From Desulfobacterales bacterium RIFOXYA12_FULL_46_15 (lineage in GTDB: Bacteria > Desulfobacterota > Desulfobacteria > Desulfobacterales > Desulfobacteraceae): a stretch of 50,160 bases of DNA. Positions 18,300 through 25,982 of this stretch are shown one piece after another; positions within the stretch are counted from its first letter, which is position 1, and every line of letters starts with the position of its first letter. Under the pieces are notes generated by a model, which saw only the letters and a list, made by a program, of their open reading frames with translations, was not told the origin of the DNA and searched no databases. Position numbers and translations under genes: made by a program. The DNA lies in contig MGTJ01000068.1 in NCBI GenBank assembly GCA_001799395.1, positions 1 through 50,160 of the forward strand. Direction: 5' to 3'.

Positions 18300-19478
18300 T
18301 CAGCTTTGACGCCGAAGCCAGGAAAGTCCTTTGATGGTTTTTTCAGGTACGCTCGCTTCTGTTTCAGGTTTGCGGGTGGGTTTGTTATCTTCTTCAGTCC
18401 CTTCAATATTTTTTTGCTTTATTGCAGCGATTTTTTCTTCAATGCCCTGTTCTTCTGAAAGGTGTCGGGTATACCCCCATTTGTACCGGCCGAATTTGCA
18501 ATATCCCTGGACATTATTAAACCGGGCATCAATATTTTTTGGAATGGGAATGATATTTCCTTCAATACCTGAAACCAGGTAATCTGCCAGTTCAACGCTG
18601 CCGCCGCCGGAAAGGATAATGGAATCAATATCCCAGTCGTTTTCCCAGAGGCGGTTCAGATCTGAAACAACGGCGGCCGCCGCATGGGTATAGACCCGTT
18701 TTTTCAGATTGCCGATATTATATTCCTTCCCCTTGATTTTGATCATACCGGATTCGATAAATTTGAACATCCTGAACAATTCGATGGTAATATTGCTTTC
18801 CTGTTTTAATTTGCCGGCAATGACGGAAAAGCATTTTGAAATTCCGGTATCCATGGTGGAAGACCCTCTTTCAATATATTGAAGATGGTCAAAAATGCTG
18901 AAATCGGTTGTTTTAAACCCGATGTCCACCACACCGAGCTTCTGGCCTGCCAGTACTTTGTCTATGATTCTTCCCTGTTCATCAAAGATCAGGTTGAAAA
19001 TCGATCCGATGGGCTGGGGGATGACATGGATTTTTTCAATATTGATTTTCCGTATGATATCTTTCCCATCAGGGTGGTGAAAGGTGATGGTATGAACGCC
19101 GGTGGTAATTTCCTTTAATCTTTTGGTGTCCCTTTTCAAATAACCGACAGGAAGACCGGTTACAATACGGATGGGCGCCGGTGTATCCGTACAAAGCCCT
19201 GCAGCGGTAACAGCAAGAATTTTGAAATAATTTTCCAGTAATTTTTCCTGGTCAAGGGTAAATTCCCGTATATTGGACTGGAGTTCGGCATAGCTGCCAA
19301 GATAATAGGATTTCTCATCCAGGGTAATGTGCAGGTTTGAAGTGGAAGAATCATCTCCCAGTACGGAATGAAACTGGATATCGGTTGCATCACCAATGAC
19401 GGATTTGAATATGACGGAATTCTTGCCATTATAGGCTTTTGTAAAACCAAACCCGACATCGATTCCAATAATTTCCAT
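18300..19478 (-). CDS. ParM/Alp-like bacterial actin
   Basis: This is a 392-residue actin-fold ATPase related to the ParM/StbA and Alp families. Phosphate-1 (IIGIDVGFGFTKAY), phosphate-2 (LGVVDIGFKTTDF) and adenosine (IILSGGGSVELADYL) motifs are all present. The last 45 residues form a charged, low-complexity tail. ParM proteins build filaments that push plasmids apart, aided by a ParR adaptor and a parC repeat array. Neither is visible here: no small ParR-like gene adjoins, and the 187-base upstream gap holds no tandem repeats. The neighbour is larB. It could be a chromosomally domesticated segregation or cytoskeletal protein, and its function is unknown. FtsA, MreB and DnaK are excluded by length and motif spacing. 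Confidence 0.8.
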   Translation of the reverse strand: MEIIGIDVGFGFTKAYNGKNSVIFKSVIGDATDIQFHSVLGDDSSTSNLHITLDEKSYYLGSYAELQSNIREFTLDQEKLLENYFKILAVTAAGLCTDTPAPIRIVTGLPVGYLKRDTKRLKEITTGVHTITFHHPDGKDIIRKINIEKIHVIPQPIGSIFNLIFDEQGRIIDKVLAGQKLGVVDIGFKTTDFSIFDHLQYIERGSSTMDTGISKCFSVIAGKLKQESNITIELFRMFKFIESGMIKIKGKEYNIGNLKKRVYTHAAAAVVSDLNRLWENDWDIDSIILSGGGSVELADYLVSGIEGNIIPIPKNIDARFNNVQGYCKFGRYKWGYTRHLSEEQGIEEKIAAIKQKNIEGTEEDNKPTRKPETEASVPEKTIKGLSWLRRQS

Positions 19479-19665
19479 GGTGTTCTCCTTTAGCAGGTTA
19501 ATGTGGCGTTCATCGGATCCATTAGAGTCTTGATTTCAATCTTAGATATCATTATGGAATATCCTGAGTCAAGGGATAATGAAACATAGGGATTCAAGGC
19601 TGTCTTGCACTTAGTTTAAAAATGGTATAAAGGTTGTAAAAATTTGATCTGCCGGGAAAAGAAAT

Positions 19666-20394
19666 ATGGAAAAAGACAGGCTGTTTGCCGGGAAAAAAGA
19701 AAAAAAAGAACCCTTTCAATTCAACAGGGAAGTGGCTGAAGTGTTTGACGATATGCTCAACCGTTCCGTGCCGTTCTATTGGGAAAGCATCAGACGCCAG
19801 GCTGAGATAACTTTGGAGTATTATCAGGACAAAAGCCGTGTATATGATCTGGGATGTTCCAACGGCAATCTCGGCCTTTTGATCCTGGACCGGATGAAAG
19901 ACCGGAAATTTACCCTGATCGGGGTTGACAGCTCCATGCCCATGATTGAAAAATATGCCAAACGGCTCAGAGAAAACCATGATCAAAAGCCTGTCCGCCT
20001 TGTCTGTGGATTCCTGGAAGACGTAAAGATCCAAAATGCCTCGGTGGTGCTGATCAACCTGACCCTTCAATTTATTGATCCGCAAAAGCGGGATTCAGTC
20101 TTGACTCGTATTTTCCAGGGCCTGAACCCGGGTGGCATTCTTTTATTAACGGAAAAAACCGTTCACGGCAAACAGGAATTCAATGACCTTCAAACCCGCT
20201 TTTATAAGAAATTCAAACTTGAAAACGGGTATTCCGAACTTGAGATCAGCCGGAAAAGAGAGGCCCTTGAAAATGTGCTGTGCCCGGATACCGTTGAAAC
20301 CCATGAAAAAAGACTGAAGCAGGCCGGTTTTGAATCCATTGATCTCTGGCTGAAATGGTTTAATTTTGCATCCTTTATTGCGGTTAAGAAATAA
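19666..20394 (+). CDS. cmoA: Carboxy-S-adenosyl-L-methionine synthase
   Basis: CmoA converts S-adenosylmethionine and prephenate to carboxy-SAM, the donor for cmo5U34 wobble modification of tRNA. At 242 residues it is the standard length, with the SAM-binding loop YDLGCSNGNLGL and the family-specific segments GVDSSMPMIEKYAKRL and VLINLTLQFI. CmoB follows three bases downstream, which makes the assignment firm. A possible weak promoter (TTGCAC at 19605, TATAAA at 19626) lies just upstream. Confidence 0.95.
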   Translation: MEKDRLFAGKKEKKEPFQFNREVAEVFDDMLNRSVPFYWESIRRQAEITLEYYQDKSRVYDLGCSNGNLGLLILDRMKDRKFTLIGVDSSMPMIEKYAKRLRENHDQKPVRLVCGFLEDVKIQNASVVLINLTLQFIDPQKRDSVLTRIFQGLNPGGILLLTEKTVHGKQEFNDLQTRFYKKFKLENGYSELEISRKREALENVLCPDTVETHEKRLKQAGFESIDLWLKWFNFASFIAVKK

Positions 20395-20397
20395 ACC

Positions 20398-21369
20398 ATG
20401 GAAAGACTTCTGCAAAACATCAAAACGCTGAGGCTCAATCATTGTCATACCGAACTTGACACACTGATCAAAAAAAAAAGAACGTTTCTGGATCAGGCAA
20501 AGGGTAATTTTTTAAAATTCAGGAAAATTGTCGAAAAAATTCAGGATCACGTTCCGTCGGTTATTGATCTGGATGACCGGGTGGTCACCGTCGGCAACCC
20601 GGCCGATCTGGACCCTGAAGCATCAAAAGCGCTTTATCATAGCCTTGATAAGCTCAGCCCCTGGCGCAAAGGGCCATTTAATCTTTTTGGGATTCATATT
20701 GATTCGGAATGGCAATCCTGGATGAAATGGGAAAGGCTTTCCCCCCACATCAAAAGCCTCAAAGGCCGGTGTATACTGGATATAGGGTCCAGCAACGGAT
20801 ATTACATGTTCAGGGCCGCGGCTAAAGCCCCCTTCATGGTGCTGGGTCTGGAACCCCAGAGTTATTTTTATTTTCAATACCTGGCCATACAGAAATTCCT
20901 GAAAAAGGACAATGTCTTCTGTCTTCCCATTCCCCATGATGAACTGCCCAAAACAGACCACTATTTTGATACGGTATTCTGCATGGGAGTCCTTTACCAC
21001 AGGCCGTCCCCGGTCGAAATGCTGAGGGAGATCCATGATTCCATGAAAAAAGGCGGGGAACTGGTTCTTGAAAACCTGATCCTGGAAACACGGGAGAATA
21101 TCTGTCTTTTCCCCAGGGACCGGTACGCAAAAATGCGAAATGTTTATTTTATCCCGGATTATTTATCCATGGAATCCTGGCTTTTGCGGGCCGGGTTCAT
21201 AAATGTCCGGTGCGTGGATGTCGCTAAGACAGCTCTGGAAGAACAGAGAAAAACAAGGTGGATCCAGACCGAATCATTAAAGGATTTTCTTGACCCTGAT
21301 GATCCTGATAAAACCATAGAAGGATATCCGGCCCCGGTCCGGGCCATTTTCCTGGCAGATGCAGGTTGA
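20398..21369 (+). CDS. cmoB: tRNA U34 carboxymethyltransferase
   Basis: CmoB transfers the carboxymethyl group of carboxy-SAM to 5-hydroxyuridine 34 of tRNA, giving cmo5U and widening wobble decoding. At 323 residues it is full length, with the N-terminal CmoB-specific region (LSPWRKGPFNLFGIHIDSEW) and the methyltransferase core (LDIGSSNGYYMFRA, FCMGVLYHRPSPVEML). It is directly coupled to cmoA. The intergenic region after it changes character and leads into the GNAT islet. Confidence 0.96.
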   Translation: MERLLQNIKTLRLNHCHTELDTLIKKKRTFLDQAKGNFLKFRKIVEKIQDHVPSVIDLDDRVVTVGNPADLDPEASKALYHSLDKLSPWRKGPFNLFGIHIDSEWQSWMKWERLSPHIKSLKGRCILDIGSSNGYYMFRAAAKAPFMVLGLEPQSYFYFQYLAIQKFLKKDNVFCLPIPHDELPKTDHYFDTVFCMGVLYHRPSPVEMLREIHDSMKKGGELVLENLILETRENICLFPRDRYAKMRNVYFIPDYLSMESWLLRAGFINVRCVDVAKTALEEQRKTRWIQTESLKDFLDPDDPDKTIEGYPAPVRAIFLADAG

Positions 21370-21486
21370 TAGCGGAAAACAATACCCACGGCCCAATAGC
21401 CACCCCTCTGGAGCGGCTTCTATTATTGCTGTGAATTCTACTTTTATTTTAATTTCTATAATGTTTTGATGTTGGCCAAACGCGCC

Positions 21487-21521
21487 ACTCAACTGCGCTG
21501 TTTTTTTGGTGTCGGTTGAGC
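21487..21521. repeat. Inverted repeat after the GNAT gene, attC-like outer arms
   Basis: The 7-base arms ACTCAAC and GTTGAGC flank 21 bases just beyond the GNAT stop codon; six of the seven bases pair. The arms fit the integron attC outer-box consensus (RYYYAAC and GTTRRRY) on either strand. However, the whole element is only 35 bases, shorter than typical attC sites of at least about 57 bases, and inner L boxes are not evident. It may be a decayed cassette end or a plain terminator hairpin with its T-run on the loop side. Confidence 0.3.
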
Positions 21522-21528
21522 AGCTATA

Positions 21529-21990
21529 TTAGCTGGTTTTGTCTGGCAATTCCTTGCGCATGTATACGCGTTGATATCCCTGAACGGTCTTTCGTTCTGT
21601 TTCCATATAACCGAGTCTCTTGTATAGCTCGATGTTCTCGGTCATCTGCTCGTTCGTGTACAGCGTAACTGCCGCCAACCTCATGCATCGGGCTTCATCT
21701 TCTGCGCGTACTATCAATTGCCGCCCCAATCCTCTCCCTTGATAAGCAGGATGAACCGCAACATTGTCCAACAAAAGATTCCGGATTTGTCGGATGAGGA
21801 CAAGGACCCCGACAACATTCATTCCATCGACCAAAACGAGAACGCGATGCTGTTGAACCACTTTCCTGTAGTCCTCCAGCATCGGGCCGGGTGGTTTACC
21901 GATTCGATCAATGTAGTGACAATAGGCAGCAGCCACACATTCTGTAATTGCAGGGACGTCTTCAATGCGTGCTAAGTTGATGGTTGTCAT
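21529..21990 (-). CDS. GNAT family N-acetyltransferase
   Basis: This is a 153-residue single-domain acetyltransferase of the Gcn5-related fold. The acetyl-CoA binding loop is in AVHPAYQGRGLGRQLI (motif A, Q/RxxGxG/A), preceded by the beta strand NLLLDNVAV and followed by VTLYTNEQMTENIELYKRLGY. The substrate cannot be inferred. Proteins with this TNEQMTEN and YKRLGY layout are common in mobile gene cassettes; that is an impression from memory, not a search. The gene stands alone in a 1.2-kb patch with a loose coding layout, an inverted repeat after its stop and an amidase fragment behind it, which suggests it was acquired. Confidence 0.85.
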   Translation of the reverse strand: MTTINLARIEDVPAITECVAAAYCHYIDRIGKPPGPMLEDYRKVVQQHRVLVLVDGMNVVGVLVLIRQIRNLLLDNVAVHPAYQGRGLGRQLIVRAEDEARCMRLAAVTLYTNEQMTENIELYKRLGYMETERKTVQGYQRVYMRKELPDKTS

Positions 21991-22386
21991 TTTAGATTTT
22001 GCTCCGTTCTCTTTGACTTGCTTCTGAATGGGGCGGGCTCAATGGAATATCCGGAAAGCCTGCATGCAATATCATATCGGCTTGATAATTTACAAAATCT
22101 TCAAAAATATATTCATTTCAAAAAAGTTTATTTTTTCCATATTTCATATAAGGATTCATAAGCTTTGATTTTGTTTTTTTAACCTGTCTATTACCTTTTT
22201 TGATATTGGTCCCATTATCAATTCCCGTTGTTTACCTTATAAGTCCCATCCAATCGTTTCCACATTTCTTTAAGTTTTTGATCCGGATATATTGCACTTG
22301 GGGGAGGGAATTTCAAGACTAAAATCAAAAGGGGGCTTCCCAAATTTCCTGACTATGATCATGTAAACCGTATACTTATTACTTAA
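21991..22386. other. Intergenic region of the islet, no intact gene
   Basis: About 400 A/T-rich bases between the GNAT start and the amidase remnant. Several short minus-strand frames run out at stops within 20-45 codons. One ends at 22218 and reads like coding sequence, including the segment IYPDQKLKEMWKRLDGTYK. It may be decayed coding sequence, but I do not recognise it. No tRNA, promoter pair or insertion sequence end is convincing. Confidence 0.4.
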
Positions 22387-22581
22387 TCAAGCCTGTCTTG
22401 TGCACCTCAGATTACAATTCCTGTGGCTGACGCTGATGGCGTGCCCATCGGGCTTTCTTTTGTTGCAGGATATGGGCAGGATATGATGCTTATAAGCTTT
22501 TGCAATCAATTATATTCACGAGTGTTTTGGCCGCGTGAGCCAGGTTTCATGGTTGCCAAAGAGGTACCCACTATCCCATGA
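22387..22581 (+). pseudogene. C-terminal remnant of an amidase (GatA-like) gene
   Basis: A 64-codon open stretch contains APQITIPVADADGVPIGLSF followed by VAGYGQDMMLI. This matches the conserved end of amidase-signature enzymes, where the usual form is LPQITIP...DGLPVGLSFVG..GSD. A stop codon lies directly upstream (22384) and the rest of the amidase (Ser-Ser-Lys catalytic core, about 400 residues) is missing, so this is a truncated relic. Its end overlaps the end of the convergent Hsp70-like gene by 11 bases. Confidence 0.7.
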
Positions 22582-23857
22582 GACTGCCGTACAATCCCAG
22601 GCCATAAGCAACGCTGGTAAATGCATTGCCGCTCCTGATCCTGTCCTTGTCCAGCCGTTTTTCGAACAAGCCCCGGATCAGGGGGATATAAGAAGATCCT
22701 CCGGTCAGGAAGACAACATCAATATCGGCAGCCTTAAGGCCTGCATCTGCCAGGGTTGAATCGATGCAGGTATCGATGGCAGCGGCCTTTTCGCGGATCA
22801 TGGCTTCAAATTCATCCCTGGACAAAAACTCGTCAATGCAGATACCGTAATCATGGAACCGGATGCGTGATGACTCCCGTCCGGACAGCTCGCATTTTGT
22901 TTTTTCAATGGACTGGAACAGGAGGTAGCCGTAATTGGCCTCGATCAGGTTTTCCAGATTGCCGATCAGTTCCTTGTCCCTGAAACTTGCCGTAACCTTG
23001 AGTTCCTTGATATTGTTCAATGTCGCCGGCCGCCGGAGCTGCGGAATGAGATGCCAGTGCAAAAGGTTTCGGATCACAACAGGGGAAAGCCCGAAATAAT
23101 TGTCGCTGAACATGGATTTGGCCTGGACATTTTTTCCGTAATAGGCGGCTGTTTTTTCTTTCATGATGTCTGAGTCAAACAGATCCCCCCCGATATATAC
23201 ACCGCCCACTGACAGGATATCCTTTTCCCGCCCGGTCCGGCTGCCCGCATGTTTCCCGGCCTTGTGAATAGTGAAATCCGAACTGCCCGCCCCAAAATCA
23301 CCCACCAGTACAATCTGTTCAACTCCTGGCGAAAGGCTGTTTTCATAGGCCAGGGCCGCTGCAATAGGTTCCATCTGGAAAGCGATGTTCTTGAACCCGG
23401 CCAGCCGGGCTGCACTCTCCAGGCGATCCTGAGCGATCCGGTCCCGCTCCCGGTCCTCGGAAAAAATTACAGGACGCCCTAGGACCAGGTCTGACACATC
23501 CCTGCCAATGAGAGTTTCGCCACGCTCTTTCATAACCCTGAAAAAAATAGAGATCAATTCTTCCAGGGTGTAGCGTTTCCCGTAAATGGAAGTCTTTTCA
23601 AAAGCCGTATCCGGCAGAAAAGTCTTGATGGACTGCATGTACCTGCCGTCTGCCCCGTTTTCAATATATTTGTTGACCCCTTCATATCCGACATAGGTGG
23701 TGGTCTGCCCGTCTTCCTTTAAAAAATAGAGAATGGATTTCAAAGAATTGGAAATGGGGTTTCCCCTGTCCACGTCCAGCATCCGTACCGTGTTGTTTTC
23801 GTTGACGGACAATGCGGAGTTGGATGTGCCGAAATCAATGCCGAAGATCGCTGACAT
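22571..23857 (-). CDS. Hsp70-like ATPase (YegD family)
   Basis: This is a 428-residue protein made of the Hsp70/actin ATPase domain only, lacking the substrate-binding and lid domains of DnaK. The phosphate-1 loop is FGIDFGTSNSALSV, phosphate-2 is VLVGDFGAGSSDFT, and the adenosine motif is VVFLTGGSSYIPLIRGLFE. The length and the GTSNSA form of the first loop match the E. coli YegD group, whose role is uncertain (putative chaperone). No DnaJ or GrpE gene adjoins. The 3' end overlaps the amidase remnant on the other strand. Confidence 0.87.
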   Translation of the reverse strand: MSAIFGIDFGTSNSALSVNENNTVRMLDVDRGNPISNSLKSILYFLKEDGQTTTYVGYEGVNKYIENGADGRYMQSIKTFLPDTAFEKTSIYGKRYTLEELISIFFRVMKERGETLIGRDVSDLVLGRPVIFSEDRERDRIAQDRLESAARLAGFKNIAFQMEPIAAALAYENSLSPGVEQIVLVGDFGAGSSDFTIHKAGKHAGSRTGREKDILSVGGVYIGGDLFDSDIMKEKTAAYYGKNVQAKSMFSDNYFGLSPVVIRNLLHWHLIPQLRRPATLNNIKELKVTASFRDKELIGNLENLIEANYGYLLFQSIEKTKCELSGRESSRIRFHDYGICIDEFLSRDEFEAMIREKAAAIDTCIDSTLADAGLKAADIDVVFLTGGSSYIPLIRGLFEKRLDKDRIRSGNAFTSVAYGLGLYGSLMG

Positions 23858-23959
23858 GGTTTGTTTTCCTAAAGTTCACATTTTTCCCGGGTACAAAAAA
23901 GGGGTAAAAGTACTGGATTTCCATTGGTTTGTAAAGTAAAATAATGAAAACTTTAATTC

Positions 23960-23987
23960 TTTACATTTTTTGAATTTTTTGTATAAT
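23960..23987 (+). promoter_or_regulatory. Promoter of dksA
   Basis: TTTACA (23960-23965), a 16-base spacer and a perfect TATAAT (23982-23987) lie 45 bases upstream of the dksA ATG, in an A/T-rich gap. This is the best sigma70-type match on the plus strand between the divergent Hsp70-like gene and dksA. It probably drives the downstream PHP-RNase III cluster too. Confidence 0.6.
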
Positions 23988-24031
23988 AACTGACTTTTGA
24001 GTGCATCTATTAAAGACAAAGGGGATAGGCT

Positions 24032-24394
24032 ATGAAAAAAGAAGATTTGGATTTTTTTAAGAATCTTTTAACAGAGAGGCTCACTGAGCTTCTTTCCCAT
24101 GCTGATAGTACGGTTACCGGAATGACAAAGCCCAAAGAGAATTTTGCCGACCCTACAGACCGGGCTTCCCACGAGGCAGACAGAAGTTTTGAATTAAGAA
24201 TCAGGGACCGTGAACATAAGCTGATCAAGAAAATACGAAACGCACTTGAGCGAATTGAAAATGGGAATTTCGGGGTATGTGAGACCTGTGATGAAGAAAT
24301 TTCCATTCAACGCCTCAAGGCGAGACCTGTTACCACCCAGTGCATTGATTGTAAAACCCGTGAAGAGGATATGGAAAAAGCCCTTGGTATTTAG
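24032..24394 (+). CDS. dksA: DksA/TraR family zinc-finger transcription factor
   Basis: This is a 120-residue RNA polymerase secondary-channel protein that works with ppGpp to adjust rRNA and amino acid promoters. The coiled-coil N-terminal part carries the acidic tip segment ADPTDRASHEAD with the aspartates needed for activity. The C-terminal zinc finger has four cysteines (CETCDEE and CIDCKTRE). The final residues EDMEKALGI form the terminal helix. It is short compared with E. coli DksA (151 residues), as is usual in Deltaproteobacteria. The next gene starts 18 bases downstream. Confidence 0.92.
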   Translation: MKKEDLDFFKNLLTERLTELLSHADSTVTGMTKPKENFADPTDRASHEADRSFELRIRDREHKLIKKIRNALERIENGNFGVCETCDEEISIQRLKARPVTTQCIDCKTREEDMEKALGI

Positions 24395-24412
24395 CCGGAG
24401 CAGGATAGTTTT

Positions 24413-25969
24413 TTGATTGACCTTCACATACATTCAACTGCATCAGACGGTTCTCTCACCCCTTTGGAAATTTTGGCCCTGGCCGGGGAAACAGGGCTTA
24501 AGGCCATTTCCATTACCGACCATGATACCATTGACGGTGTCCTTGAAATACTAAAACAACTCACCTGCACATGTCTGGAATTTATTACCGGTGTTGAAAT
24601 CAGTTGCGAACCCCCTCCCGGATTTAGCAATCTTGGCAGTATCCACCTTTTGGGGTATGGGTTCAGCGTTTATGATAAAAAGCTCAATGCAATCTTGAAT
24701 ACTGCAAAAAAAGCCAGGATACAGAGAAATCCGAAAATTATTGAAAAACTGAATCTCCTCGGGGTTGAGATCAGCATGGACCAGGTCCGGGCCCGTTTCG
24801 GCGCGGATCAGACAGGGCGGCCCCATATTGCAGAACTTTTAAAGGAATTGGGCTATGTAAAAACCTTTCATGAGGCCTTTGATATATATCTCGGCAAAGG
24901 TAAACCCGCCTATGTGGAAAAATATAAAGTATCCTGCGAGGAGGCGATAAAGACTGTTATAGAGGCTGGCGGAATTCCTGTGCTGGCCCATCCGGGGCTC
25001 CTTTCCTTTGCCGGAAGCGATCAGGTCGAAGGCTTTATCGATACCCTTATAGAGTACGGCCTTGGTGGTGTAGAGGTCTATTATACGGACCATAGTGAGC
25101 CTGTCACTTCTTTTTATAAAAACTTCTGCACCCGGAAAAATCTGATTGCAACAGGGGGTTCGGATTTCCACGGGTCTTTCAATGAAGGGGTTTTTCTGGG
25201 TAAGGGCAATAATAATCTGAATATCTGTTTTTCAGTATTCAAATCATTAAACGCCCGGCTGGAAAAAAATAAGGAAGCCGATACGGATATTCTTGAAAAT
25301 AATATGGGGTATAGATTTAAAAGCAGATCATTTTTAAATAATGCCCTTTGTCACAGGTCTTATCTGAATGAGAATCAGAATACCTGTGATTCAGACAATG
25401 AACGGCTGGAGTTTTTAGGGGATGCAGTACTCGGGCTTTGTATTGCCCAGCTTTTGATGGAAAAAAGTCCTTTAAAAAAAGAAGGAGAGCTTTCCAAACT
25501 AAGGGCTAGCCTGGTCAGTGAGCCGGCCCTGGCACAAATGGCAAGAACCATTGATCTTGGACGGTTCATCAGGCTTGGGAAGGGTGAAGCAATTTCCAGG
25601 GGGCATGACAAGAATTCCATCTTGTCGGATGCATTTGAGGCCGTGATTGCCGCTGTATACCTGGATAGCGGGTTTGAACAGGCCTGTGGGCTGATTCGCC
25701 ACCTTTTCAATGAAGTCCTGGATGAGGTGGTGTCCAATGAAAAGATCATTGATTATAAAAGCCAACTTCAGGAATATGCCCAGGAAAGGGGGGTCGCAAC
25801 CCCTTGTTATGTTGTGGTGAATGAGACAGGCCCTGACCACGATAAAACTTTTGAGATGTGTTTAACCCTTTTTGGGTTTGAATCCAGGGGATTTGGAAAA
25901 ACAAAAAAATCTGCCGAACAGGATACGGCAAAAAAAACCTTAATAAAGCTGAAAGAGGTTTTTCCTTAA
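24413..25969 (+). CDS. rnc: PHP-domain phosphoesterase fused to ribonuclease III
   Basis: This is a single 518-residue frame joining two normally separate enzymes. Residues 1-285 are a PHP metal phosphoesterase of the YciV/RNase AM type, with H5, H7, D12, D36-H37-D38 (SITDHDT), E62, H193 (LAHPG) and D251-H253 (GGSDFHG) all intact. Residues 298-440 are RNase III, with the signature NERLEFLGD (E330, D337) and D406/E409 (DAFEAVIAAVYLD), matching E. coli D45, D114 and E117. Residues 445-518 are a double-stranded RNA-binding domain ending GKTKKSAEQDTAKKTL. Only about 15 charged residues link the halves. The C-terminal 221 codons alone equal a normal rnc gene. Translation begins at TTG. RNase III cuts rRNA precursor stems and RNase AM trims rRNA 5' ends, so a joint rRNA-maturation role is inferred. 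An internal ATG at 25304 could also yield free RNase III, but no ribosome-binding site is seen there. Confidence 0.93.
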   Translation: MIDLHIHSTASDGSLTPLEILALAGETGLKAISITDHDTIDGVLEILKQLTCTCLEFITGVEISCEPPPGFSNLGSIHLLGYGFSVYDKKLNAILNTAKKARIQRNPKIIEKLNLLGVEISMDQVRARFGADQTGRPHIAELLKELGYVKTFHEAFDIYLGKGKPAYVEKYKVSCEEAIKTVIEAGGIPVLAHPGLLSFAGSDQVEGFIDTLIEYGLGGVEVYYTDHSEPVTSFYKNFCTRKNLIATGGSDFHGSFNEGVFLGKGNNNLNICFSVFKSLNARLEKNKEADTDILENNMGYRFKSRSFLNNALCHRSYLNENQNTCDSDNERLEFLGDAVLGLCIAQLLMEKSPLKKEGELSKLRASLVSEPALAQMARTIDLGRFIRLGKGEAISRGHDKNSILSDAFEAVIAAVYLDSGFEQACGLIRHLFNEVLDEVVSNEKIIDYKSQLQEYAQERGVATPCYVVVNETGPDHDKTFEMCLTLFGFESRGFGKTKKSAEQDTAKKTLIKLKEVFP

Positions 25970-25982
25970 TAATGGGTTGCCT

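Noticed and set aside
19479-19665. parC-like centromere repeats next to the actin gene
   Set aside because: I searched this gap for tandem or inverted repeats and found none.
21991-22386. Toxin-antitoxin pair in the islet gap
   Set aside because: The short minus-strand frames are broken by stops and none matches a toxin or antitoxin family that I recognise.
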